Source: Mikania micrantha
Lineage: Eukaryota; Streptophyta; Magnoliopsida; Asterales; Asteraceae
DNA length: 64,000 bases
Assembly (NCBI GenBank): GCA_009363875.1
Contig: CM018691.1
Location: 122,575,404 to 122,639,403 of the forward strand
Reading direction: 5' to 3'
Made by a program: the position numbers and the translations under genes. Below are positions 55,318 through 64,000 of this stretch, one piece after another. The notes beneath the pieces are model-generated. The model had not been told where the DNA came from and ran no database searches. It worked only from the letters and a program-made list of their open reading frames with translations. Position 1 is the first letter of the stretch, and each line of letters opens with the position of its first letter.

Positions 55318-58300
55318 TTAACGTGCGCTCTCAGTGTTAGCAGTAGCTGTTTTGAATAGATGAGGATATTTCTTCATCATTTGATCTTCCCGTTCCCATG
55401 TGAATTCAGGACCCCGTCTTGAATTCCATCGGACTTTAACTATTGGAATCTTGCTTTGCTTCAGTTGTTTGACCTCTCGATCCATGATTTCTGCTGGTTC
55501 TTCAATGAATCGTAACTGTTCATCTACCTGTATTTCTTCCAACGGTACAATCAATGTCTCATCAGAAAGACATTTCTTTAAGTTCGACACATGAAAGACA
55601 TCATGAACTCCACTGAGTTCATCCGGTAGTTTGAGTTGATACGCAACCGGACCAATCCTTTTCAGGATCTCAAAAGGTCCTACGTAACGTGGACTAAGCT
55701 TTCCGCGCTTGCCGAATCGTATCACACCTTTCCAAGGTGATACTTTTAGAAGAACTCGATCTCCTACTTGAAATTCCAACGGTTTACGACGCTTGTCTGC
55801 ATAACTCTTCTGTCGATCCCGAGCCGCTGCCATACGATTCCGGATTTGGACTATCTTCTCTGTCGTCTCGTGCACCAGTTCAGGACCTGTTAACTGACTG
55901 TCACCAATTTCAGCCCAGCAAACTGGTGAACGACATTTGCGACCATACAAAGCTTCAAACGGTGCTGCTTGAATGCTTGTATGATAACTATTATTATAAG
56001 AAAATTCCACCAACGGTAAATGATTCTCCCAGCTATCACCAAAATCAATTACACAAGCTCGTAACATATCCTCGAGCGTTTGAATCGTTCGTTCACTTTG
56101 ACCGTCGGTCTGTGGGTGATAGGCGGTACTCATATCTAAGCGAGTCCCCAATGACTTATGAAGAGATTTCCAAAAGTTGGAAGTAAACCGAGCATCCCGA
56201 TCTGATATGATAGAGATTGGCACGCCATGCCGTGCTACTACTTCCTTGATGTAAATGCGAGTCAATTTCTCCATCTTGTCAGTTTCCTTGATTGCTAAGA
56301 AATGTGCAGATTTCGTTAATCGATCGACAATTACCCATATCGTATCACAACCACTCGGTGTACGGGGTAACTTAGTAATGAAGTCCATCGAAATCTGTTC
56401 CCATTTCCACATCGGTATCTCTGGTTGTTGCAGTAAACCAGATGGCTTCTGATATTCAACTTTGACTTTCGAACAAGTCAAACATTTGCTAACGTACTTA
56501 GCAATATCAGCTTTCATGTGAGGCCACCAATACAGTGCCTTCAAGTCATGGTACATCTTGTCTGATCCCGGATGGACTGAATACCTAGACTTGTGTGCTT
56601 CGTCCATCACGAGTTCCCTTAAACCTCCAAACAAAGGTATCCACATTCGATCAATGAAATAACGAATTCCATCAGGTTTAACATTCAATTGTTCTTCCAT
56701 TCCTCGTAAAGATTCCGGTACTAAGTTTTCCGTTTTCAAGGCCTCAATCTGAGCACTGTGTACCTTGTCAGGTAAGTCGGTATGTATCGTCATCATAAGT
56801 GCGCGAACCCGTCTTGTTCCCGTTGTATCTTTTCTGCTCAAAGCATCGGCTACGACATTAGCCTTTCCCGGGTGATACTTAATCGCACACTCATAATCGT
56901 TCAACAACTCAACCCATCGTCGTTGCCTCATGTTAAGCTCCTTCTGATCAAAGATATGTTGCAAACTCTTATGATCAGTATAAATAGTACACTTAGTTCC
57001 ATACAGATAATGCCTCCAAATTTTCAAAGCAAAAACCACTGCCCCTAACTCCAAGTCATGAGTAGTGTAATTCTTTTCGTGCGTTCGTAGTTGTCTGGAA
57101 GCATAAGCAATCACTTTATCCCGTTGCATCAACACACATCCCAAACCTTGTGCAGATGCATCACAATACACCACAAAGTCTTCCGTCCCTTCCGGTAAGG
57201 ACAGAATCGGTGCGCTGCAAAGCTTCTGTTTCAATAACTGGAACGCAGTTTCCTGTTTATCCGTCCAATTATACTTTGTTCCCTTGTGCGTAAGAGCTGT
57301 AAGTGGTTGAGCGATCTTTGAGAAACCCTCAATGAATCGTCGATAATAACCCGCCAAACCAAGGAATTGTCGTACCTCGGTAGGAGTCTTTGGCGCTTCC
57401 CAATTCTTAATCGCTTCAATCTTCGCTGGATCAACATGTATGCCCTTTTCATTAACTATATGACCCAGAAATTGTACTTCTCGCATCCAGAAATCACATT
57501 TCGAAAACTTAGCGTACAATTGTTCTTGTTTCAATAGCTCTAGCAATAATCGAAGATGTTCAGCGTGTTCCTCCTCAGACTGTGAATAGATGAGAATGTC
57601 ATCAATGAAAACAATGACAAACTTATCCAGATAAGGTTTACAAACACGATTCATGAGATCCATGAATACAGCTGGAGCGTTTGTCAACCCAAATGGCATG
57701 ACCAAGAACTCATAATGGCCATAGCGCGTCCTGAATGCTGTCTTCGGGATATCCTCCTCCTGAACTCTTAGTTGATGATAACCCGACCTGAGATCAATCT
57801 TCGAGTAGTAACTCGAACCTTGCAACTGATCGAACAGATCGTCAATCCTGGGTAACGGATACCGATTCTTGATGGTAACCTTGTTCAATTCCCGGTAATC
57901 GATACACATACGGAAAGTCCCGTCTTTCTTCTTTACAAACAATACTGGAGCTCCCCACGGTGAAAAACTAGGTCGTATGAAACCCTTATCCAACAACTCT
58001 TGCAATTGTGTGGATAACTCTTGCATCTCTGATGGTGCAAGTCGATAAGGCGCCCTAGCTATCGGTGCTGCGTCTGGTGTAAGATCGATTCGAAATTCCA
58101 CCTGTCGGATAGGCGGTAATCCCGGCAAGTCTTCTGGAAATACCTCCGGAAATTCACAAACTACAGGTATATCTTCAATCTTCTTCTCAACTACCGGCTT
58201 TTCAGTTATAAGTGCTATAACTGCCGTATGACCTTTTCGCAGACATTTGTGTGCTTTCATACAAGATATGAGACGCAGTGGCGTACTGCTCTTCTCGCCT

Positions 58301-59859
58301 TGTACATATAATGTCTCTCCCTGCGGAAGAGGTATGCGAACAATCTTTTCATGGCATACTATTTCAGCCTGGTTCTTGGACAACCAGTCCATGCCAATGA
58401 CTACATCAAAACTGCCTAAGGCAATAGGCATCAGATCAATCTCTAATGTTTGACCCATCAAATCAAGGATACATCCCTTATAAATGTTTTCTACTAAAAT
58501 CAACTTACCATCAGCTAATTCCACAGTGTATGGACTATCTAAGGCAGTGGGACTAACATTTAGCAACTTAGCAAGTGAACTAGATACAAAACTCCGATCG
58601 GCACCAGTGTCAAATAACATAGAGGCATAGTGATTATTTAAGAGGAACGTACCCGTGACAATGTTGGGATCCTCCCGCACTTGACGTCCTCTAATCACAA
58701 ACGCCCTGCCTCTAGCACCGTTGTTGTTGTTGTTATTGTTGTTGTTATTGTTGGTGCCATTTCCATTACCGTTGCCACCTCCATTACCATTACCATTGTT
58801 GTCCCCGCCTTTCTTAAGTTGTGGGCAATCTTTCTTGAAATGCCCCATCTTGCCGCACTCGAAACAACCCTTCTGTGCGTTGTTCTGATTGTTATTATGG
58901 TTGTTATTGTTGTTCTGCAGCTCTCCGCGACAATCCTTAGCCGCATGCCCAATCTTGCCACACCTCTGGCACTTAGCTCTGTCACACTGGTTACCCGCAT
59001 GATGGTAACCACACTTGTTGCACTTGGGGTGCTTACCAATATAGCCCCCCGATGATGATGATTGCTGACCACTGTTGGAATTATGATAGGACTTGTTTGA
59101 GTCCTGCTTCCTGTTCTGCTGTTGGTTGTTACCCTTGAAGTTATTACTTTCCCACTTTCTCTTATGATCTCCTACCTTGGTAGCAGATGTTCGTTTGGGC
59201 AGAGTCCCCTGCAACACTGCCTGATCAGTAAGCTGATGCGCTAGACGAACAGCTTGTTGGATGGTGGTGGGATTTGCTGAAGTAACCATCCCCTGAATCT
59301 GAGGTACTAGTCCTCCAATGTACCTTTCAATCCACTTACTGGCTGGAGTAGCCATGTGTGGTAGCAGTCTGGCCAGTTCATGCGATCTGGTCGTGTATTC
59401 CTCAATATTTGACCCCTCCATCTTGAGGTGCCAATACTCTTCCTCCAACTTCTGCATTTCACTACGAGGACAATACTCCTCTTGTAGTAAAGTTTTGAAG
59501 TTGTTCCAGGTCAACGCATTTGCTTCTCCCAACCCCAGAGTCTGAACATTGGAGTTCCACCAAGTCAGTGCTGGACCCTCCAATGTTCCAGTAGCAAATT
59601 TCACCTTGCTGTCATCAGGGCAGTTGCACATTTCGAACACAGACTCCGCCTTTTCAATCCATCGGAGAAGTCCTATGGCCCCCTCCGACCCTTTGAAGTT
59701 GTGAGGTTTGCAGTCCAAGAACATCTTGAATGTGCAAACTTGTGGGTTAACCAATCCCCCAGCTGGACCCTGTGGCCCTGTGTTGTGTGTCTGAGCATAC
59801 TGTGCAATAGCCTCTGCGACTCTGTTGTTAATTAGCTCGTTGAGCTCAGCAACAGTCAT
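55318..59859 (-). CDS. Young gypsy element gag-pol polyprotein, about 1513 residues
   Basis: The open frame extends to 60054, but the ATG at 59859 ([20 protein letters not shown]) aligns with the gag starts of relatives and is the likelier start. Domains: gag ([17 protein letters not shown]), two CCHC knuckles ([28 protein letters not shown]) followed by an Asn/Gly-rich linker, protease ([12 protein letters not shown]), RT ([22 protein letters not shown]), RNase H ([16 protein letters not shown]), an integrase HHCC finger ([19 protein letters not shown]), a core with [17 protein letters not shown] and DGQSERTIQ, and a chromodomain-like end ([19 protein letters not shown]). No stop or frameshift is visible. 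It encodes everything needed for its own reverse transcription and integration. Confidence 0.95.
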   Translation of the reverse strand: MTVAELNELINNRVAEAIAQYAQTHNTGPQGPAGGLVNPQVCTFKMFLDCKPHNFKGSEGAIGLLRWIEKAESVFEMCNCPDDSKVKFATGTLEGPALTWWNSNVQTLGLGEANALTWNNFKTLLQEEYCPRSEMQKLEEEYWHLKMEGSNIEEYTTRSHELARLLPHMATPASKWIERYIGGLVPQIQGMVTSANPTTIQQAVRLAHQLTDQAVLQGTLPKRTSATKVGDHKRKWESNNFKGNNQQQNRKQDSNKSYHNSNSGQQSSSSGGYIGKHPKCNKCGYHHAGNQCDRAKCQRCGKIGHAAKDCRGELQNNNNNHNNNQNNAQKGCFECGKMGHFKKDCPQLKKGGDNNGNGNGGGNGNGNGTNNNNNNNNNNNGARGRAFVIRGRQVREDPNIVTGTFLLNNHYASMLFDTGADRSFVSSSLAKLLNVSPTALDSPYTVELADGKLILVENIYKGCILDLMGQTLEIDLMPIALGSFDVVIGMDWLSKNQAEIVCHEKIVRIPLPQGETLYVQGEKSSTPLRLISCMKAHKCLRKGHTAVIALITEKPVVEKKIEDIPVVCEFPEVFPEDLPGLPPIRQVEFRIDLTPDAAPIARAPYRLAPSEMQELSTQLQELLDKGFIRPSFSPWGAPVLFVKKKDGTFRMCIDYRELNKVTIKNRYPLPRIDDLFDQLQGSSYYSKIDLRSGYHQLRVQEEDIPKTAFRTRYGHYEFLVMPFGLTNAPAVFMDLMNRVCKPYLDKFVIVFIDDILIYSQSEEEHAEHLRLLLELLKQEQLYAKFSKCDFWMREVQFLGHIVNEKGIHVDPAKIEAIKNWEAPKTPTEVRQFLGLAGYYRRFIEGFSKIAQPLTALTHKGTKYNWTDKQETAFQLLKQKLCSAPILSLPEGTEDFVVYCDASAQGLGCVLMQRDKVIAYASRQLRTHEKNYTTHDLELGAVVFALKIWRHYLYGTKCTIYTDHKSLQHIFDQKELNMRQRRWVELLNDYECAIKYHPGKANVVADALSRKDTTGTRRVRALMMTIHTDLPDKVHSAQIEALKTENLVPESLRGMEEQLNVKPDGIRYFIDRMWIPLFGGLRELVMDEAHKSRYSVHPGSDKMYHDLKALYWWPHMKADIAKYVSKCLTCSKVKVEYQKPSGLLQQPEIPMWKWEQISMDFITKLPRTPSGCDTIWVIVDRLTKSAHFLAIKETDKMEKLTRIYIKEVVARHGVPISIISDRDARFTSNFWKSLHKSLGTRLDMSTAYHPQTDGQSERTIQTLEDMLRACVIDFGDSWENHLPLVEFSYNNSYHTSIQAAPFEALYGRKCRSPVCWAEIGDSQLTGPELVHETTEKIVQIRNRMAAARDRQKSYADKRRKPLEFQVGDRVLLKVSPWKGVIRFGKRGKLSPRYVGPFEILKRIGPVAYQLKLPDELSGVHDVFHVSNLKKCLSDETLIVPLEEIQVDEQLRFIEEPAEIMDREVKQLKQSKIPIVKVRWNSRRGPEFTWEREDQMMKKYPHLFKTATANTESAR

Positions 59860-60129
59860 ATGTACGTTTCCCTCAGCTATTAGTTTCCTATTTATAAGAA
59901 GTGTTAGCACGAAGTCAAAATCCAATGTAACATGTGTAAGTAAAACAACAAACACAACATGTAATATAATCAACACAGTTGTTGGAAACAAACAATAATT
60001 CTTCCATAAATAGAAACTTTCTTTGAGTACAATACTTTTTGAAATGAAATACAAAATTTCAAACTACCAATGTAGGAACACAACCCGTTCCTAATAAGTT
60101 TAAACAAAACAGAAATAAAAGAAAGAGAA

Positions 60130-60780
60130 TCAACCGTCCTCAACAGTGGATTCAGGATCGGACTCAACAACTGGTGCTGGTTCCTCCTCCTCCTCCTCAT
60201 CCTGTTCCTCATTCTCAACTACCACTAAGTCCTCTAAAGCTTCAATCCTGCCTGCCAAAATCTCCTCTCGGTTCTCTGACTCTTCTAGACGACCAATCAT
60301 GTTGATCATCTCATCCCGCATGTCATGAACTAGATGGACAAGTTCATCTTGCCTCTCAATGGCATCCCATAACTCCTGAGATCTCTGTATAAGCTTGTCT
60401 TCTGTCTCATCCAAGTCCTCGCGCAACTTGGCGATCTCCTCCGCGTCCGTCCTTCGCCTCTTAGGCTCAGGAGCATCTAGTGCGGGTGGTGGGTGTGTAG
60501 ATGGTCCTGCAGCATAGAGTCCCTGAGTATTCACCCATGGTGCCTCCTCCGGATCCTCATCCGGGTCCTCAACTGGATCCTCATCTGGATCCTCCTCTGG
60601 ATCCTCGTCTGGATCCTCCTCTGGATCCTCCTCTGGATCCTCGTCTGGGTCTGAGTCATCTCCCTCATATGGTGGAGGTGATGGAATAGGTGGTGGTTGT
60701 GATGATGGTGGTGCCGGAACTATCGGCTCCTCGTCCTCGGAATCATCAATAATAATGTATGGGACCGATGATGAAGCCAT
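60130..60780 (-). CDS. Accessory ORF upstream of gag, young element (intact, 216 residues)
   Basis: Starts MASSSVPYIIIDDSEDEEP, continues with a Pro-rich stretch and an acidic repeat of five-residue units (variants of EEDPD/DEDPE) encoded by 15-bp tandem repeats at about 60545-60650. A predicted coiled coil follows (AEEIAKLREDLDETEDKL), and it ends acidic (EEEEEEPAPVVESDP). It lies between the primer-binding site (60949) and gag (59859) and is fully open in this very young element, which suggests that it is maintained. The IIIDDSEDEE start looks like a SUMO-interacting motif (inference). Elements A, B and C have an ORF at the same place with a similar acidic/coiled design but a different order of parts. 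Function unknown. Confidence 0.75.
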   Translation of the reverse strand: MASSSVPYIIIDDSEDEEPIVPAPPSSQPPPIPSPPPYEGDDSDPDEDPEEDPEEDPDEDPEEDPDEDPVEDPDEDPEEAPWVNTQGLYAAGPSTHPPPALDAPEPKRRRTDAEEIAKLREDLDETEDKLIQRSQELWDAIERQDELVHLVHDMRDEMINMIGRLEESENREEILAGRIEALEDLVVVENEEQDEEEEEEPAPVVESDPESTVEDG

Positions 60781-60948
60781 GCCTGTTACATAATACCATA
60801 TGTAAGTACAGTGCCATGGAATACGTAAACAAGTCGATTACATAATGTCATATGTAATTTCTAAGTAATACGTATAAGCAGATGTGTCTAATGTCTAACA
60901 GTCATAGTCTAGGCCTACCAATGCAAACCTAGTTCGCTATAACCAATG

Positions 60949-60960
60949 TCTCTGATACCA
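60949..60960 (-). other. Primer-binding site, young element
   Basis: Minus strand TGGTATCAGAGA, complementary to initiator-Met tRNA, three bases from the LTR edge at 60964. Confidence 0.88.
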
Positions 60961-60963
60961 ATC

Positions 60964-63942
60964 TGTCACACCCCCAAATTTCAACTAACGGAATCACACC
61001 GTTTGGGAGCGTGACAAACCAGGATCTCAGATCATTAGACATAGTGAAGACCTCTATATGAATTTCAAAACATACGTTGGCCTTTAAAACATAACATTCA
61101 GAGTTTACAAAAAGTTGCGGAAGCGTTTAAAAATCATAAACAGTTGTAAAGTAAACATTACAAACCAAAGTACTTAAATATTCAAATGTTCAAATTCAAA
61201 TTCAAAGTGTTTATAATGCATGAGACTCTATCTTCCTAGTCCATGCCAGCTGTAACGCGCGCCTTAGCGTCCTGAGAAAACATGCAAATCAAGTCAACAC
61301 AATGGTTGGTGCATAACACAGGTTTTCAATAATCATAGTGTTCAAAACAGCAGTTTGAATAACAAATTGTAGATAACATAATCACAAATGCACAGTCATG
61401 ATAGCTAGTCATATAAACTATTTACATACGTGTTCGACACCGAAGCTGACTAGTTGCCATGCTATAGCATGTTTTCGCCTTGCCACTATTGTCTATCACA
61501 ACAATAGTAAAATTGTGTTTGGTCAGTCAAACACCTGCGTAGATCCCATCTACCAGGTGAGGTTTGTCAAACCTAATAGATCTATTTCCAACTACCACGC
61601 TTTGCATTACAGCAAACTAAACGGTTCGAGGTGTGTAAGGACTTTCAAGTTGATATGATGTCACATAATGTAAACAGATAACTCATGCAAGTGATATGTA
61701 TCTAAAATAGTTTGTTGCACATGTTTTCTCCCCCAAAACAGTTTAAAATAAGAAAGGGGCCGTGTACGCACCTTTGATAGTAGTAGAATGATCAAATACG
61801 TGTGAACTTGCGTAGAAATCCTCTACGAAGAATCTGTGATTTAAACAATAACCTACAGTTATTCGGAATGTCTTTTTGTGCTTGAAATCACATACGTATC
61901 AACATACGTATGTTAAAGTGTGAGAATTGTGCATACGGAAGTACGCGTGCCTTTGAAATCGTTTAAATAAAATCCTACACGATTTTATTTAATTAAACGT
62001 AATTATACGCGATTTCGTGTTCGGATTAAAATATGGATTTTATCATTTCAACACGTTCGTATTCTCATTACGGTTCCAACGCAACTTGAACGGATCGAAA
62101 CGGATTTGAAACGAAAGAGTTATGCTCAAAATACTAAAATAATATTAAAATCCAAAAATATGGTTGGGCCGGGACTCGAACCCGCGACCCTCAACACCCA
62201 CACACATGCCTCTAACCATCTCAGCCCGCTAGGGTGTCGCAACAGATATCAGAATTTAATTGTTTTAAATCCTCTTCCAATCCAAATCCTATTCCATAAT
62301 ATAGCCGAAGCAAACATACCCAAATTGACCATGAATTCGATTCTGATCCAAACTAAAACCATAGGGTTTATGTTTCTGAGTTTAATCCGAACCTATAGAT
62401 GGTCTTAATTCGAACTATCATCCATTATAGCTTAATTAATCTATCCATAACAGTTTCGAACTCGCATCCTCAAACCCCAATTCAAAATTATACAATTTGC
62501 TACCATTTTCAGAAATTAATAAAGGGATTTCCATAAACAATGAATTTCGAAACTTTCTGTATCACTTAATTTGATTCTATGACCCATTTGCATCGAAATC
62601 CCCAATTCGTTTCTAAGAACAAACCCTAGAATGAGAAATCTATAAATTCGTTGTAACTAACTACAATTGATACATGGTTTAGTTTAATCGAACCCTTCTG
62701 AAACTATTGGTGTTGTTTAATTCGATTTTAAAACTCATTTAGTTAAAAACCCCCAAAACCGTTTCTAATAAGAACCCTAGTTCTTGATCTCTTACAATTC
62801 GATGACATGATTCAAATTTAACATATATTTCCCCTTGATCGGACTAATCTGAAACTAACAGTAACACCCAATTTGATTTTAAAACTCGATTGCTTAAAGA
62901 CCCCCAATTCGTGTTTAATCATGAACCCTAGATACGGAATTCATAAAATTAAACTTTTATACATGAATTAAACATAGGGTTATGCTTAATCGACACCTTT
63001 AGGTAATGTAGGAACGAATTTGCACCTGATTCGATGGCCGATTGATACAATTCAACTTTGAGCTTGAATACGGCTACCCTACGATCGGTTTCCTCTGTCC
63101 ACAGCTTACAGGATCGAATTGATGGATGGTAAGTACTCTGAATGTGCCGATTATGGTGTAGGATTGTGCAATTGTGAGAATGAAAGTCGAATTTCATGGT
63201 TTTGATGTAACCATGCGACGGTTACAACATTTATGATCTTAATTCCAATCAATTCGAATTCTAACAGGTTTAAAACGTATGTAAACGGTTTTAGGATCAT
63301 TATTACAATGATTATAGATGATAAATTCGTAATTATAACTTCTAATTTGAAGAATTTCGAATTTCCCATATATATAAAAATGAATTTTGACTTTTAGAAG
63401 TCAAAATACTCATTATCTCAACTTGTGGTCTAATTCATGAAATTAAACACTTAAAATTCTGATTTTTATTTAATCTTAACTCCTACAGATTATTCTAGAT
63501 CAAAACTTATCATCTCGATTAACAAAGTAAATTCTAAATCCCCAATTGTTACAATTTGATTTACTTAGAATATTGTTGGGCTAATTTAACTAATTTGGGC
63601 TTATCAAATACAATTGGGCCTCATTTGAACTCATTGGGCCTGTCTTACCTTACTGGGCCTTCCTAGATCTCATTGGGCCTCCCTGGGCCTTATTGGGCCT
63701 TAATTTGTTTACATTGGGCCTCATTTGCCCCTATTGGGCCTAACTTAGTTCTGTTGGGCCTTCATAGACTTTATTGGAACTGATTTGTCTTGTTGGGTCT
63801 TCCTTGACTTCACTGGATCTTCTTTGGCTTTACTGGGCCTTCATGGACCTTATTGGGCCTTCATTGGCCTTGTTGGGCCTTCATTGGCCTTGTTGAGCCT
63901 ACGGAGGTTAACAAGGTTAACTTGAAAAGTCGGATTGTCACA
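60964..63942 (-). repeat. 5' LTR of the young gypsy element
   Basis: An uninterrupted 2,979-bp LTR with TG...CA-type ends. It contains the tRNA-like relic (62161-62230), a possible TATA region (minus strand of CCATATATATAAAAA at about 63366, roughly 570 bases from the U3 end) and the TTGGGCC minisatellite (about 63590-63900) near the U3 start. It shows the empty target site (GGACCTTATT at about 63844) of CACTA-2. Confidence 0.93.
62161..62230 (-). ncRNA. tRNA-like relic with Pol III-type boxes (5' LTR copy)
   Basis: Identical to 48591-48660: an A-box-like segment, the perfect B box GGTTCGAGTCC, CCA and then TTTTT. It reads in the same direction as the retrotransposon and lies about 1.7 kb from the U3 end of the LTR. 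Confidence 0.6.
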
Positions 63943-64000
63943 CATGCGTTAAGCATGGCGTCGCTGGCCTGTATCATGGCATGGTTCTCCTGGTTAGCGA
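63943..64000 (-). pseudogene. Element B accessory ORF, continuation beyond the young element
   Basis: After the CATGC duplication the sequence matches element C (38690-38750) almost base for base, including GTTAAGCATGGCGTCGCTGG. It is the upstream part of the ORF cut at 47394. The rest of element B, including its 5' LTR, lies beyond the window. Confidence 0.85.

Larger units (their letters stand above)
47395..63942 (-). mobile_element. Young Ty3/gypsy element (Tekay/Del type), apparently autonomous
   Basis: LTRs at 60964-63942 (5', 2,979 bp) and 47395-54768 (3', split by CACTA-2; 2,998 bp once the insertion and one ACC are removed). By eye the LTRs differ by four substitutions, one single-base indel and one extra 20-bp repeat unit, so insertion was very recent. 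The element has a primer-binding site, an accessory ORF, an open gag-pol and polypurine tracts. It inserted into the accessory ORF of element B, duplicating CATGC. The Tekay/Del label rests on the long LTRs and the pol C-terminus; other chromovirus lineages are possible. Confidence 0.93.

Noticed and set aside
55737..56186. 149-codon plus-strand ORF opposite the young gypsy integrase
   Set aside because: Antisense shadow of a fully conserved coding region; no domain.
58681..59072. Val/Ile-rich plus-strand ORF and Thr-rich minus-strand ORF
   Set aside because: Both are alternative readings of the Asn/Gly-rich low-complexity linker of gag.
1..64000. CRISPR arrays, operons, rRNA or phage-like defence systems
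   Set aside because: No evenly spaced direct repeats with unique spacers and no prokaryotic gene organisation; all repeats are explained by plant transposable elements, minisatellites or microsatellites.

Overview
This is nuclear DNA of a flowering plant. It is dominated by nested transposable elements and contains one recognisable, broken host gene. Long Ty3/gypsy LTRs of about 2.9-3.0 kb, Asteraceae-style CACTA elements and an MBD9-type chromatin gene suggest a large eudicot genome, probably a daisy-family (Asteraceae) plant. The family assignment is inference; the plant assignment is firm.

Layout. (1) 1-10891: minus-strand Ty3/gypsy element A, with a broken gag-pol, a broken accessory ORF upstream of gag, a primer-binding site and a ~2.9 kb LTR split by a non-autonomous CACTA element (CACTA-1, 5754-10048). 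(2) 10892-17560: old debris, comprising a gypsy RNase H/integrase fragment between two inverted LTR-like segments, a cluster of short palindromic motifs with an unassigned ORF, and a dead copia gag. (3) 17561-27540: the C-terminal half of an MBD9-like gene on the minus strand, traced exon by exon (DDT/WHIM-like region, bromodomain region, PHD finger, C-terminal domain). An intact 4.9 kb Ty1/copia element (20623-25517) with non-canonical TA...CT termini sits inside one of its exons, and a Harbinger-like element lies in an intron. The gene also has an in-frame stop and a frameshift, so it is a pseudogene. (4) 27556-38340: SINE-like repeats, a decayed minus-strand gypsy and a nearly intact plus-strand Reina-type chromovirus (31823-36993, target duplication GAAAT). 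(5) 38345-47394: two gypsy elements of the A family sharing one LTR (internal C - LTR - internal B), as expected from unequal recombination. (6) 47395-63942: a very young, probably autonomous minus-strand gypsy element (Tekay/Del type) inserted into the accessory ORF of element B (target duplication CATGC). Its left LTR has in turn received a second CACTA element (CACTA-2, 50280-54652), which carries the first-exon region of a P4-type phospholipid flippase gene. (7) 63943-64000: the continuation of element B.

The relative order of events can be read directly. Element B was hit by the young gypsy element, which was hit by CACTA-2. MBD9 was hit by the copia element. An older gypsy was hit by the Reina element. 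No CRISPR array, operon, rRNA gene or functional tRNA gene was seen. The most notable items are the gene-carrying CACTA, the copia insertion in an MBD9 exon, the accessory ORFs upstream of gag, a Pol III-like tRNA relic in both young LTRs, a duplicated polypurine tract, and recurring palindromes in the family-A LTRs.
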